Shown one piece after another: positions 9,528-18,588 of a stretch of DNA of 64,000 nucleotides (position 1 is the first letter of the stretch; every line of letters starts with the position of its first letter). Both the position numbers and the translations under genes were made by a program. Under the pieces are notes generated by a model. It was not told the origin of the DNA. It saw only the letters and a list, made by a program, of their open reading frames with translations, and made no database searches. Source of the stretch: Clostridium sp. CAG:245 (GTDB lineage Bacteria; Bacillota; Clostridia; TANB77; CAG-508); NCBI GenBank assembly GCA_000435175.1, contig FR880073.1, positions 1,396 through 65,395 on the forward strand, given 5' to 3'.

Positions 9528-9609
9528 TATGCCAAATTTATTTACTTTAAAAATTCTCTATGTTATAATTCTATTTGAAAAGCGTTTTATACTAAGGAAG
9601 GTAATTGGA

Positions 9610-10569
9610 ATGAATCAAATTTTAGTGACGAAAAATGATAAATCAAAAAAGGTAAAAGAAAAGAAGGTGCGAGAACCAAAGGCACCAGGGGATATTACTG
9701 GTGTTGCAAAAGCTTTTGCTGGAATAATTCTTTTGTTTGGATTAGCTTTATCTGCTGATGGAGCTTATGCTTATACAAAAAACGTGGAACTTGCTAAAAA
9801 TACTAAAGCACCAATTGTTTCTGTTTTAAAAACCGGAAATACAGCAAAATTATCTATTGAATGTACCAGCGGAATAAGAACAGTATCATTTACATGGAAC
9901 AATTCTAATCCTACAATTGTTCAAGGACGTGGCAATAAAATATTGGAGCAAATAATATCAATTCCATCTGGAGAGAATAACAAATTAAATATAACAGTTA
10001 TAGATTCTAACGGACAGACAAAGAGATATGTAAAGACTTTAAACCAGGATGCAAAAGATATTACAGAACCAGTAATAACTATTGAAGGCATAAATTCTAA
10101 TATAAAAATTACTGTAACAGATGATACGGCAATAGATTATGTAACATATAAATATGGTGATTCACAAGAAGTTACAATCAACGCAGAAGAAGAGGGGCAA
10201 ACAACAATAGAAGAAACAATTCCTGCACAGCAAGGGGAAGCAACACTTACGATAGAAGCTGTTGATAAGGCTCAAAATGTTGCTACAAAAGAGCAAAAAA
10301 TAAAAGGAACAAAACGTCCTACGGTAGAAGTAAAACGAGATCCTAATGATGCATCATACATATTAATAAAAGCAACAGATGATGATGGCTTAAGATTACT
10401 TTGCTACGACTTAAATGGACAAGGATATACAACAGACCCTAATATTTCAATAAATGATACAAAATTTGAATATAGACAAAAGCTTGATTCTGGAACAAAT
10501 AAAATATCTTTACGTGTTTATAATATAAATGAACAAGTAACTGAATTTAATGCAGAATATGAAAACTAA
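9610..10569 (+). CDS. membrane-anchored protein with Ig-like domains
   Basis: A 319-residue protein of unknown function. A Lys-rich cytoplasmic N-terminus (about 40 residues) leads into one membrane helix near AGIILLFGLALSADGAYAY. The rest is predicted outside: three or so beta-rich repeats of about 85-90 residues, each opening with a PxIxV-type strand and a D-x-[ST] turn (for example PVITIEG...TDDTAIDYVTYKYGD and PTVEVKRD...ATDDDGLRLLCYD), like bacterial Ig-like or cadherin-like modules. ATG 9610 was chosen because AAGGAAGG lies just before it; upstream in-frame ATGs fall in or near the adhesin's terminator hairpin. It may act with the adhesin at the envelope, but only position suggests this. 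Confidence 0.6.
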   Translation: MNQILVTKNDKSKKVKEKKVREPKAPGDITGVAKAFAGIILLFGLALSADGAYAYTKNVELAKNTKAPIVSVLKTGNTAKLSIECTSGIRTVSFTWNNSNPTIVQGRGNKILEQIISIPSGENNKLNITVIDSNGQTKRYVKTLNQDAKDITEPVITIEGINSNIKITVTDDTAIDYVTYKYGDSQEVTINAEEEGQTTIEETIPAQQGEATLTIEAVDKAQNVATKEQKIKGTKRPTVEVKRDPNDASYILIKATDDDGLRLLCYDLNGQGYTTDPNISINDTKFEYRQKLDSGTNKISLRVYNINEQVTEFNAEYEN

Positions 10570-10581
10570 AAAAACAAGATG

Positions 10582-10608
10582 AGGTTGAATTAAATTCAGC
10601 CTAATTTT
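10582..10608 (+). terminator. probable rho-independent terminator
   Basis: AGGTTGA (10582-10588) pairs with TCAGCCT (10596-10602), allowing one G-T pair, and is followed by AATTTT. It lies just after the Ig-like gene. Confidence 0.5.
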
Positions 10609-10728
10609 GCTGTAAAAGGCTATTCATATAAAACAATATTATAATTAATAAATGAAAAATAATATCTAGTAACATGGTTTATAGGTAGAACCATAAAACC
10701 TAAATAATAATAAGGAACGTACTTAAAT

Positions 10729-11652
10729 ATGCATACCGTATATATAATTGATGATGATGAAAATTTGAAAAATAAACTGAATGAAGAATTTAAAAAAGAT
10801 GATAATTATAAGTTTAAGCAAATAAGAACAGAAGAAATTGATGTAGCGTTGAAAGATATACCAGCACTAATAATTGTAAATGAAGATACAATTTCGGAAA
10901 AGGCAACAGAGGTATGCCAAAAGATAAGAAACAATGATGATAATTCTATAACTCCTGTAATAGTTGTAACTTCAGAATATGAGAGAGAACATAAGTTGGA
11001 AATATTAAAGGCTGCGGCAACGTATTATATAAAAAATCCTTTAGATTATGAATATTTATATTATACAATTACAAACATAATAAACCTTTTATACATAAAT
11101 AGGAAAGTTAGCCCTCTAACAAATTTGCCGGGAAATGTACAGATACAGGCGGAAATGAAAAAACGTTTATTAAAAAAGCAATTTTTTGTTATGCTTTATA
11201 TAGATTTAGACAATTTCAAGGCATATAATGATGTTTATGGATTTTCAAATGGAGATGAAATAATAAAATTTACTGCTAGAACGATTTCTAGAAATGTTCA
11301 CTCAAAGTGTGAAGATAATAATTTTGTTGGACATATTGGTGGAGATGATTTTATAGCAATAGTTGAAGATGAAGACTATGAGAGAATCTGTCAAAACATT
11401 GTATTAGAGTTTGACAAAAATGTAAAAAAGTATTTTTCGGAAGAAGATGTTGAAAAGGGTTATCTAGAAGTACCGAATAGAAAAGGTATAATAGAGGAAT
11501 TTCCATTAACAACTATATCTGTCGGAGCGGTGGAAGTGGATCCAGGAAGATTCCATAATACATTAGAAATTGGAGAAGCAGGAGCACAAGTAAAACATTT
11601 ATCTAAAACAATTCCAGGAAGTACATATGTAATAGATAGAAGAAAACACTAA
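10729..11652 (+). CDS. receiver-like/GGDEF protein with altered active sites
   Basis: A 307-residue two-domain signalling protein. Residues 1-115 have the fold of a response-regulator receiver: acidic DDDE at 8-11 and a Lys at 102, but Asn51 stands where the phosphorylated Asp should be (ALIIVNED). Residues 125-305 form a GGDEF domain: SPLTNLPGN, YIDLDNFKxYND and GGDDF at 204-208. Diguanylate cyclases need GG(D/E)EF, so the Glu-to-Asp change may reduce or abolish c-di-GMP synthesis; a GTP- or c-di-GMP-binding sensor is an alternative. The gene is monocistronic, with 158 bases before it. It lies near gdpP, so two cyclic-dinucleotide genes are close, though no operon is evident. Confidence 0.75.
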   Translation: MHTVYIIDDDENLKNKLNEEFKKDDNYKFKQIRTEEIDVALKDIPALIIVNEDTISEKATEVCQKIRNNDDNSITPVIVVTSEYEREHKLEILKAAATYYIKNPLDYEYLYYTITNIINLLYINRKVSPLTNLPGNVQIQAEMKKRLLKKQFFVMLYIDLDNFKAYNDVYGFSNGDEIIKFTARTISRNVHSKCEDNNFVGHIGGDDFIAIVEDEDYERICQNIVLEFDKNVKKYFSEEDVEKGYLEVPNRKGIIEEFPLTTISVGAVEVDPGRFHNTLEIGEAGAQVKHLSKTIPGSTYVIDRRKH

Positions 11653-11828
11653 ATATTTGGAAGTAAAAAAATTTGATTAAAGTTTAATAGTAGGAATGAG
11701 CGAAAACTTTATTTTAATATATTATAAAATATGACAAAAAATGATGAGAAAATGTAAAATTCTCATTATTTTTTTACCATAAAATAAAAATTTGTAGAAA
11801 TTGGTAATAATTTGACTTACGATTTAAA

Positions 11829-11857
11829 TTGACTTTAAAATTGGACTACCTTATAAT
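11829..11857 (+). promoter_or_regulatory. strong sigma-A-type promoter
   Basis: TTGACT (11829-11834), a 17-base spacer and TATAAT (11852-11857), 32 bases before the start codon of the next gene. Confidence 0.75.
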
Positions 11858-11889
11858 TAAAGTAATTTAATTGAAGGGAAAGTGATTAT

Positions 11890-12849
11890 ATGAGAAAAAT
11901 AAACACAGTGAAAGAACTGGTAGATTTTGCATACAATAGGTACAAAACTAAAAAGGCAATAACAATAGAAAGTGACTATATAAAAAATATAAACTATTTC
12001 AATTTTAGGTTTGATATATATTCAATGGCAAGAGTAATAAAATCAAAAGAAAACCAAATACGAAATAATAAAATAGCGATAATATCAGAATTCAGATATG
12101 AATTTTTAGTAACATATCTCGCAAACATAATGGTAAACAATGCTGTAATATTAATAGATAATAAACTTAGCAAAAATGCAATGGAAAAAGTAATAAAAAA
12201 ATATAATATAAACACAATATTTTTTTCAAGTACATATAAAGAAAAAATCTTAGAAATAATAAAAAATAATAATTGTAATAATTTTAACCTAATAAATTTT
12301 GATTCTGAAAATCAATTCCCAATTATAGAATACGAAAAACTAATAAACATAGGAAGATACATAGAAAATTATAGTATAGATAATCTTTCAAAAGAAGAAA
12401 ACCGAGAGAAGAGCACTATAATAGTAAGCTTAGCAGGAGAAAAGAAATATTCTCAACAAGAGTTTATAGAAAGTGCAAATGTAATTGCTAAAACTGCAAG
12501 AATAAGAAAAAGAAAAGAGATGAATGCCTTAGAACAGGTAAATACATTTTACGAAGTAGTAATAGGTATAATTTTGCCAATGATTTGTGGGTTAAATACA
12601 AAATATTTTGCAGATAATGAACTTATAAAAAATGATTTATTAATAATAGAAGAAAATAATAAGAATATGGTAATTTTGTATAGAAAACATAAATATTTAG
12701 TTGAACATACAGGAATAAATACATATGTAGCAAGAGCAGAAGAAAACTTGCCAGCAAGAGAACACAAGAAAGATACTCAAAATTTTGTATTAATTAAAAC
12801 AGATAAAAAAGACAGGATAAAGAATAATAAAAGTCAAGCTACAGTATAA
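11890..12849 (+). CDS. truncated, degenerate adenylate-forming-enzyme-like protein
   Basis: A 319-residue protein resembling the N-terminal half of AMP-forming acyl-CoA/aryl synthetases (ANL family). It opens with TVKELVDFAYNRYKTKKAI, like the usual LxDLIDxxAxxYxDKxA start, and has the KIAIISEFRYEFLVTYLA segment, like RVAIxGENxYEWxxxYLA. Where the P-loop TSGTTGxPKG should be it reads IIVSLAGEKKYSQQEF, so the ATP-binding Ser/Thr/Gly loop is gone. The C-terminal catalytic subdomain is absent (normal members exceed 500 residues). The codon use fits the host and a strong promoter is present, so it is probably expressed rather than decaying. It is cytoplasmic, with no neighbours of clear function. 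A non-enzymatic role is inferred. Confidence 0.5.
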   Translation: MRKINTVKELVDFAYNRYKTKKAITIESDYIKNINYFNFRFDIYSMARVIKSKENQIRNNKIAIISEFRYEFLVTYLANIMVNNAVILIDNKLSKNAMEKVIKKYNINTIFFSSTYKEKILEIIKNNNCNNFNLINFDSENQFPIIEYEKLINIGRYIENYSIDNLSKEENREKSTIIVSLAGEKKYSQQEFIESANVIAKTARIRKRKEMNALEQVNTFYEVVIGIILPMICGLNTKYFADNELIKNDLLIIEENNKNMVILYRKHKYLVEHTGINTYVARAEENLPAREHKKDTQNFVLIKTDKKDRIKNNKSQATV

Positions 12850-13156
12850 CAAAAGTTAATATATAGCATAATAGATAAAAATTACTGAAATTTTAGATTT
12901 TATAGAGGAGCGTAGGAAATAGAGTAAAGACTGAAAATTGAAAAGTTCAGATTTGCTATAATAGAAAAACTACTGAGAAAAATAATGCTTTTAGACATAT
13001 TTATATGGTGTAAATAACTGATTTGCTTTTAAAACTTAAATATTTGAGACTTTATAATGGTTTAGCAAAATTTTGAAAAAGGTTGAAATTAAGCGGAAAA
13101 TTGACAAATGCTTCAAAATAATGTAAAATAGGTATATAAAGGTGGAGATAAAATAT
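12850..13156 (+). other. 307-base intergenic region with the gdpP promoter
   Basis: No gene, RNA or repeat is evident here apart from a clear promoter at its right end, TTGACA (13101-13106), 17 bases, TAAAAT (13124-13129). Confidence 0.6.
13101..13129 (+). promoter_or_regulatory. gdpP promoter
   Basis: TTGACA-17-TAAAAT, 27 bases before the chosen start codon. Confidence 0.75.
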
Positions 13157-15169
13157 ATGCCGAAAACTAAATTAAATTTAGATAAATTAATTTCGAGAAC
13201 AAAAATATACTTGGTAGTAATTGCTATTATATTGGTAATTTTATGCGTGGTTGAGCCTAAGGCAATAATACCATCTATTTTAGCGTACATTGCTATTTTT
13301 GTGTACACAATATGGTCAAATAATAAGAGAAAAACAGAAATCTCGGAGCATATTAATGAGCTTACTGTAAGTGTTGATAAAGCAGCACAAAGTACTATAA
13401 TAAACTCGCCATTTCCATTAGTTGTTTTAGAAACGAATGGAAATATAATTTGGAAGAGTAGCAATTTTATTAAAGAGTTTGCCAATATAGATACTGGAAC
13501 TACTTTAACAGACGTAATAAAAGAGCTAAAACTAAAAATTGAAAATGGAAAAAACACAAATAATATATCAATTTCTGAAAGTATGAAAATTGGTGATAAA
13601 AACTATAAGGTAATTGCAGAATATACAAAGCTTAGAGAAAAAGAGCATAAAAATTCATCAGAATATATGGCAACAGTATATTTTTTAGATGAGACAAACT
13701 ATGTGAAATTGTTAGAAGAATACAATAATTCTAGAACTTGTATAGGAATTATAGTATTAGATAATTACGAAGAATTGATGCAGAGAGTGACAGAAGAGGA
13801 AAAATTAAAAATCACTTCAAATGCAGAAAAAAACATATATTCTTGGGTGAATAAGTACGATGGATTACTTGTAAAGTCTGAAAGAGATACCTATGTATGC
13901 ATATTTGATCAATTGAACTTAGAAAAAATAAAAGAAGACAAATTTGAAATTTTAGATGAAATAAAAGAGATAAAGACTCAAGATAATATTCAATTAACAT
14001 TGAGTATTGCAATTTCTGAAAATGAAAAAACAAATTCAGAAGAATATAAATCGGCTAAGGCTGTAATAGACATAGCTTTAGGACGTGGCGGAGACCAGGC
14101 TATTATAAAGCAAAATGGTAAATACTACTTCTTTGGTGGTAGAACACAAGAAGTTGAAAAGCGTACAAGAGTTAAGGCAAGAATTGTTGCACAAGCATTA
14201 GAAGAATTGATGAATAGTGCAAGCAATGTTATAATAATGGGCCATACTAATAGTGATATAGATGCTATGGGCTCTGGAATGGGCGTGTATAGAATTGCAA
14301 AAACAATAGGAAAAGACGCTTATATTGTAAATGAAACAAATGGTACAAGCTTAGATAACTTTATAAATGATTTGAAAGATATAGAAGAATACAATGATGT
14401 TATAATTGACAAAGCTGAAGCTTTAAACAAAATAAGTGCAGATTCTTTATTAGTAGTAGTTGATACAGATAAGAAAAACTATGTTGAAGCTCCAGAATTA
14501 CTAGACAAGACAGATAAAATTGTTGTAATAGACCACCACAGAAGAGGAACAGATTATATAGAAAATGCAATACTTACATTCCACGAAGTATATGCATCAT
14601 CTGCTTGTGAACTTGTAACAGAGCTTGTAGAATATGCTGAAAAAACGGTAAAACTTACCAAATTTGAGGTAGAAGCCTTGTATGCTGGAATAATGATGGA
14701 TACAAAAAATTTTACATTTAAAACAGGTGTAAGAACTTTCGAAGCTGCAGCATTTTTAAGAAAATGTGGAGTAGATATTATAAAAGTAAAGAAATGGTTC
14801 CAAAGTGACCTAGAAACTTATAACAAAATATCTGAAATCGTTGCAAAATCAGAGATAATAGATGATACAATCGCGATTTCAATATATGACAAAGAAGATA
14901 GTGATGCAAACATCACATGTGCGAAAGCAGCAGACGAGTTATTAACAATAAGCAATATAACAGCATCATTCGTAATTGGAAAAATGGGTGACAAAATCTA
15001 TATTAGTGGTAGATCTATTGGTGACATAAATGTGCAATTAATACTAGAAAAACTTGGTGGCGGAGGACATATAACAGTTGCCGGAGCTCAAGTAGAAGGA
15101 ATGACACAAGAAGAAGTAAAACAAGAATTAATAAATAGAATAAACGAATATTTTACAGAAATATCGTAA
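13157..15169 (+). CDS. gdpP: GdpP, c-di-AMP phosphodiesterase
   Basis: A membrane-bound hydrolase that cuts c-di-AMP to pApA, controlling osmolyte transport and wall stress. About 670 residues, matching the family. Two membrane helices lie near residues 18-55, then a degenerate PAS domain (about 75-150) and a degenerate GGDEF domain (about 170-290). The DHH domain holds MGHTNSDIDAMGS and the DHH motif at 459-461; the DHHA1 domain ends with GGGGHxxxAGAQ. The start is ATG 13157, 9-10 bases after AAAGGTGGAG; the in-frame GTG at 13142 lies within that ribosome site. It is transcribed from its own promoter just upstream of the rplI-dnaB cluster, a common arrangement in Bacillota (gdpP-rplI-dnaB). 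Confidence 0.95.
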   Translation: MPKTKLNLDKLISRTKIYLVVIAIILVILCVVEPKAIIPSILAYIAIFVYTIWSNNKRKTEISEHINELTVSVDKAAQSTIINSPFPLVVLETNGNIIWKSSNFIKEFANIDTGTTLTDVIKELKLKIENGKNTNNISISESMKIGDKNYKVIAEYTKLREKEHKNSSEYMATVYFLDETNYVKLLEEYNNSRTCIGIIVLDNYEELMQRVTEEEKLKITSNAEKNIYSWVNKYDGLLVKSERDTYVCIFDQLNLEKIKEDKFEILDEIKEIKTQDNIQLTLSIAISENEKTNSEEYKSAKAVIDIALGRGGDQAIIKQNGKYYFFGGRTQEVEKRTRVKARIVAQALEELMNSASNVIIMGHTNSDIDAMGSGMGVYRIAKTIGKDAYIVNETNGTSLDNFINDLKDIEEYNDVIIDKAEALNKISADSLLVVVDTDKKNYVEAPELLDKTDKIVVIDHHRRGTDYIENAILTFHEVYASSACELVTELVEYAEKTVKLTKFEVEALYAGIMMDTKNFTFKTGVRTFEAAAFLRKCGVDIIKVKKWFQSDLETYNKISEIVAKSEIIDDTIAISIYDKEDSDANITCAKAADELLTISNITASFVIGKMGDKIYISGRSIGDINVQLILEKLGGGGHITVAGAQVEGMTQEEVKQELINRINEYFTEIS

Positions 15170-15170
15170 A

Positions 15171-15205
15171 TTTCGCCCAATAGGGACGCCCCTTTTGGGG
15201 TGAAA
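15171..15205 (+). repeat. CGCCC hairpin element, copy 2
   Basis: TTTCGCCC (15171-15178) pairs imperfectly with GGGGTGAAA (15197-15205) around CAATAGGGACGCCCC. It lies directly after the gdpP stop codon. Confidence 0.7.
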
Positions 15206-15286
15206 AATATTTGAAAAAGGCAAGAAAATGTTTTATTATTATCAATATAAAAAGCTTGTTATAATCAGAGTGAATAAGTTGATGGA

Positions 15287-15319
15287 GTATGTGTATCTGC
15301 GAGTACGCATACTTTTTTT
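15287..15319 (+). terminator. strong hairpin terminator upstream of rplI
   Basis: A nine-base stem (15287-15295 with 15304-15312, one G-T pair) and seven T. A TATAAT box at 15260-15265, with no good -35, precedes it, so it could end a short leader transcript or simply terminate readthrough from gdpP. Confidence 0.75.
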
Positions 15320-15354
15320 CGCAAAAATTAAAAAAAAGAGTAATATAAAAAATG

Positions 15355-15383
15355 TTTACAAATCTTAAATAAGATAGTAAAAT
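15355..15383 (+). promoter_or_regulatory. rplI-dnaB promoter
   Basis: TTTACA (15355-15360), a 17-base spacer, TAAAAT (15378-15383), 35 bases before the rplI start codon. Confidence 0.65.
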
Positions 15384-15418
15384 AGATGTGACACAAAAAT
15401 AGGAAGGAGACAATTATT

Positions 15419-15865
15419 ATGAAGGTTATTTTATTAGGTGATATAAAAGGAGTAGGAAAGAAAGATCAGGTTATTGAAGCAAGTGACGGATATGCACGTA
15501 ATTTCTTATTTCCTAAAAAACTAGCTGTCGAAGCTAATAATGAAAATATGGGCAAATTAAAATCTAAGCAAGAGTCAAATAAATTTAGAAAAGATACCGA
15601 AAAGAAAGAAGCAGAAGAGCTTGCTAAGAAACTTACAGGAATTATGCTAAAAATTAAAGTAAGAGCTGGAGAAAATGGAAAAATCTTCGGAGGAGTTACA
15701 AGCAAAGAAATTTCTGAAGGATTAAAAAAGGATTATAAAATAGAGATAGATAAGAAAAAAATAATATTATCTGAAACTATCAAGACACTTGGAACTGTAA
15801 CAGTTGATGTTAAATTGTATGAAGGTGTTATGGGTAAGTTAAAGGTTGATATTATCGCAGAGTAA
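15419..15865 (+). CDS. rplI: 50S ribosomal protein L9
   Basis: L9 binds 23S rRNA at the base of the L1 stalk. The protein is 148 residues, the normal size. It opens with the invariant MKVILLGDIKGVGKKDQVIEASDG-type N-terminal domain and has FLFPKKLAVEA, a long Lys-rich connecting helix (about 41-75), and a C-terminal domain with KIFGGVTSKEI. AGGAAGGAGA lies about 8 bases upstream. It is co-transcribed with dnaB 33 bases downstream, the usual rplI-dnaB pair. Confidence 0.97.
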   Translation: MKVILLGDIKGVGKKDQVIEASDGYARNFLFPKKLAVEANNENMGKLKSKQESNKFRKDTEKKEAEELAKKLTGIMLKIKVRAGENGKIFGGVTSKEISEGLKKDYKIEIDKKKIILSETIKTLGTVTVDVKLYEGVMGKLKVDIIAE

Positions 15866-15898
15866 CGTTGAAAAATAAACTATGAAAGGAAGATTGTA

Positions 15899-17227
15899 AT
15901 GGATTTAGGTAAAGTGCCACCACAGGATATAGAAGCAGAGCAAGCTGTAATTGGAAGTATGCTTACAGACCAAGATGCAGTTAGTTCAGCTATTGAAACA
16001 TTAAAACCAGAAGATTTTTATAGAGAAGACAATAAAATAATTTATGAAGCTATTTTGAATATTTATAATAGGGCAGAGCCTATAGACATTATAACTCTAA
16101 AGGCAGAGCTCTCTTCTATGAACAAGTTAGAAGCCGTTGGAGGCCTAGAATATATTGCTGTTCTTCCAGATAAAGTTCCAACTACGGCAAATGTTGATAG
16201 ATACATAAAAATAGTAGAAGAAAAGGCTATGCTTAGAAATTTAATAAAAACTGCAAATGAAATTCTAAATATGGGGTATGAACCAACAGAAGAACCGGAA
16301 AGGGTTATGGATTTGGCTGAAAAGAAAATTTTTGATGTTATGCAAAAAAAGAGCCAGAAGGGTTACACTCCAATTAAAGATGTTTTAGTTGAATCTTTTG
16401 CTAAGTTGGAAGAATTATATAATCAAAAACAACACGTAACTGGTGTACCAACAGGATTTATTGACTTAGACAGAATGACTGCCGGACTTCACGGCTCTGA
16501 GTTTATATTAATTGCTGCTAGACCCGCAATGGGAAAATCCGCATTTGCATTAAATATTGGTGCATATGCTGCTACAAGGGCAAACATTCCGGTTGCTATA
16601 TTCAGCTTGGAAATGGCGAAAGATCAAGTTGCTAACAGAATTTTGTGCAGCGAAGCATTAGTTGATAGTAATGCTGTAAGAACTGGTGAATTAACAGATG
16701 AAGACCTAAGTAAGCTTGCAGAAACATCTGGGGAACTATCACAAGCACAAATTTTTATAGATGATACAGCAGGTATCTCTGTAATGGAAATACGTGCAAA
16801 ATGTAGAAAATTAAAATTAGAAAAGAATATAGGATTAGTAATAATCGACTATTTGCAACTTGTTCAAGGAAGTGGTAAAACGTCAAGCAGAGAGCAAGAA
16901 ATTGCGGAGATCAGTAGATCTTTAAAAATTCTTGCAAAAGAAATTGAAGTACCAGTAATTGCACTTTCACAGCTATCTAGAGCCGTTGAAGCAAGACCTG
17001 ACCATAGACCTATGCTTTCAGACTTGCGTGAATCTGGTTCTATCGAGCAGGACGCTGATATAGTTATGTTCTTGTATAGAGACGACTATTATAATGAAGA
17101 TTCAGAAAAGAAAAATCAAGCAGAAGTAATAATAGCAAAGCAAAGAGCTGGTTCTACTGGAACTGTTGACCTAGCATGGCTTGGACAATATACTAAATTT
17201 GCTAACCTGGATAAATATAGAGAGTAA
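15899..17227 (+). CDS. dnaB: replicative DNA helicase DnaB
   Basis: The hexameric 5'-3' helicase of the replication fork (DnaC in Bacillus naming). 442 residues. The N-terminal primase-binding domain (VPPQDIEAEQAVIGSML) is followed by a RecA-like domain with Walker A (AMGKSAFALN, about residue 210), Walker B (VIIDYLQL) and the DnaB signature LSQLSRAVEARPDHRPMLSDLRESGSIEQDAD in segments. No intein is present. AAAGGAAG lies upstream of the ATG. Confidence 0.97.
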   Translation: MDLGKVPPQDIEAEQAVIGSMLTDQDAVSSAIETLKPEDFYREDNKIIYEAILNIYNRAEPIDIITLKAELSSMNKLEAVGGLEYIAVLPDKVPTTANVDRYIKIVEEKAMLRNLIKTANEILNMGYEPTEEPERVMDLAEKKIFDVMQKKSQKGYTPIKDVLVESFAKLEELYNQKQHVTGVPTGFIDLDRMTAGLHGSEFILIAARPAMGKSAFALNIGAYAATRANIPVAIFSLEMAKDQVANRILCSEALVDSNAVRTGELTDEDLSKLAETSGELSQAQIFIDDTAGISVMEIRAKCRKLKLEKNIGLVIIDYLQLVQGSGKTSSREQEIAEISRSLKILAKEIEVPVIALSQLSRAVEARPDHRPMLSDLRESGSIEQDADIVMFLYRDDYYNEDSEKKNQAEVIIAKQRAGSTGTVDLAWLGQYTKFANLDKYRE

Positions 17228-17289
17228 TTTTTTTAAGCTATAAATTATAATAATATACAGCTTGTAAAAAGTGAGGAATGAAATATTAT

Positions 17290-18282
17290 ATGGTAAAAGA
17301 AACAATATTAAATACAATAAAAAAGTATAATTTAATAGAACCAAACGATACTATTATAGTGGCTGTTTCTGGTGGACCAGACTCGATGTGCCTATTGGAT
17401 AATCTGATTGAATTAGAACAAGAATTACAAATAAAAAAGATAGTAGTTGCACATTTAAACCACATGATAAGAGAAGAAGCTAAATCTGAAACAGTATATG
17501 TGCAAGAATATTGTAAGAATAAAGAAATTGACTGCTATGTGAAATTTGTTGATATTTTGAAAAAATCAACAGAATTAAAGATTGGTACAGAAGAATGTGG
17601 AAGACGTGAAAGATATGCATTTTTTGATGAAATATCAGAAAAGGTTGGTGCAAATAAAATTGCAATTGCCCATAACCTTAACGACAATGCAGAAACAGTA
17701 TTGATGCACATTTTAAGAGGAAGTGGAATTTCTGGACTAGGAGGCATAAAACCATATAGAGAAGGAAAATTTATAAGGCCTCTAATAAAATGCGATAGAG
17801 CCGATATTGAAAATTATTGTGAAGAAAAAAATTTACAACCTAAATTTGACAAAACAAACAAAGATAATACTTACACAAGAAATAGAATAAGAAATGAACT
17901 TATTCCATATATTCAAAAGAAATTTAATCCAAATATAATAGAAACATTAGATAGACTTTCTGAACTTGTTTTAGATGAAGAAGATTACATGCAAAATGTT
18001 ACGGAGGAAGCATTTACAGAGATTCTAATAGAACAAGAAAACACAAAAATAGTTTTAGGCTTAAAAGAGTTTAATAAACTTGAATATGTAATAAAAACAA
18101 GAATAATAATGCAAACTACAAAAATATTATTCGGAACATCGAATGGTATAGAAAAGAAACATGTAGAGGATATTATAAAATTATGTGGAAATAATATAGG
18201 AAATAAATTTTTGATGCCGAATAAATATTATAAAATATCCGTAAAAGGCGGGAAAGTAAGTTTTGAAAAATTATCGTATTAA
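17290..18282 (+). CDS. tilS: tRNA(Ile)-lysidine synthase TilS
   Basis: It attaches lysine to C34 of the CAU-anticodon tRNA(Ile), changing its specificity to AUA; essential in most bacteria. The PP-loop SGGPDS starts at Ser27, and the N-terminal domain holds HLNHMIR and HNLNDNAETVLMHILRGSG. A substrate-binding domain follows (about 210-300). At 330 residues it is shorter than B. subtilis TilS (about 470) and ends with only a short version of the C-terminal region, as in several Clostridia. ATG 17290 is preferred because the GAGGA at 17273-17277 is one base from the alternative ATG 17278; its 12-base spacing to 17290 is long but workable. Confidence 0.93.
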   Translation: MVKETILNTIKKYNLIEPNDTIIVAVSGGPDSMCLLDNLIELEQELQIKKIVVAHLNHMIREEAKSETVYVQEYCKNKEIDCYVKFVDILKKSTELKIGTEECGRRERYAFFDEISEKVGANKIAIAHNLNDNAETVLMHILRGSGISGLGGIKPYREGKFIRPLIKCDRADIENYCEEKNLQPKFDKTNKDNTYTRNRIRNELIPYIQKKFNPNIIETLDRLSELVLDEEDYMQNVTEEAFTEILIEQENTKIVLGLKEFNKLEYVIKTRIIMQTTKILFGTSNGIEKKHVEDIIKLCGNNIGNKFLMPNKYYKISVKGGKVSFEKLSY

Positions 18283-18286
18283 TGAC

Positions 18287-18405
18287 TGGAGCAAACTTAT
18301 ATTTAAAAAAAGTAAAACCCGAGCTCACATTTTGAGGAGTCCGAAGGAGCTCCGACCAAGAACGATGTGTTGAAACTTAAAAAATATAAGTTTGTTCATA
18401 GTCAA
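18287..18405 (+). repeat. 119-base palindromic element
   Basis: The ends are inverted repeats: TGACT with AGTCA at the tips, then CAAACTTATATTT (left, from 18292) pairing with AAATATAAGTTTG (right, to 18394). Inside lies a GC-richer core (about 18318-18370) with a nested CACAT/ATGTG stem and a GGAG/CTCC hairpin. There is no ORF. It could be a MITE-like palindromic repeat, a structured RNA, or a long terminator-like structure. It occupies the tilS-ftsH gap, where hpt commonly lies. Confidence 0.65.
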
Positions 18406-18478
18406 TATAAATATTCTTATTTCCGTAAGATTTACGAAAATTTAACAATTTTGTAATAATAAACTTTGCCTGAAAGTA

Positions 18479-18507
18479 TTGAAATAATGGCTTAAATGTG
18501 ATATATT
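18479..18507 (+). promoter_or_regulatory. ftsH promoter
   Basis: TTGAAA (18479-18484), 17 bases, TATATT (18502-18507), about 80 bases before the ftsH start. Confidence 0.55.
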
Positions 18508-18588
18508 GCAAAATATCTGAAAGGAAAAAGTAATAATAAATATAACAAAAAATTATATTTATAGTATCAAACAAAAGGAGGAAATATT

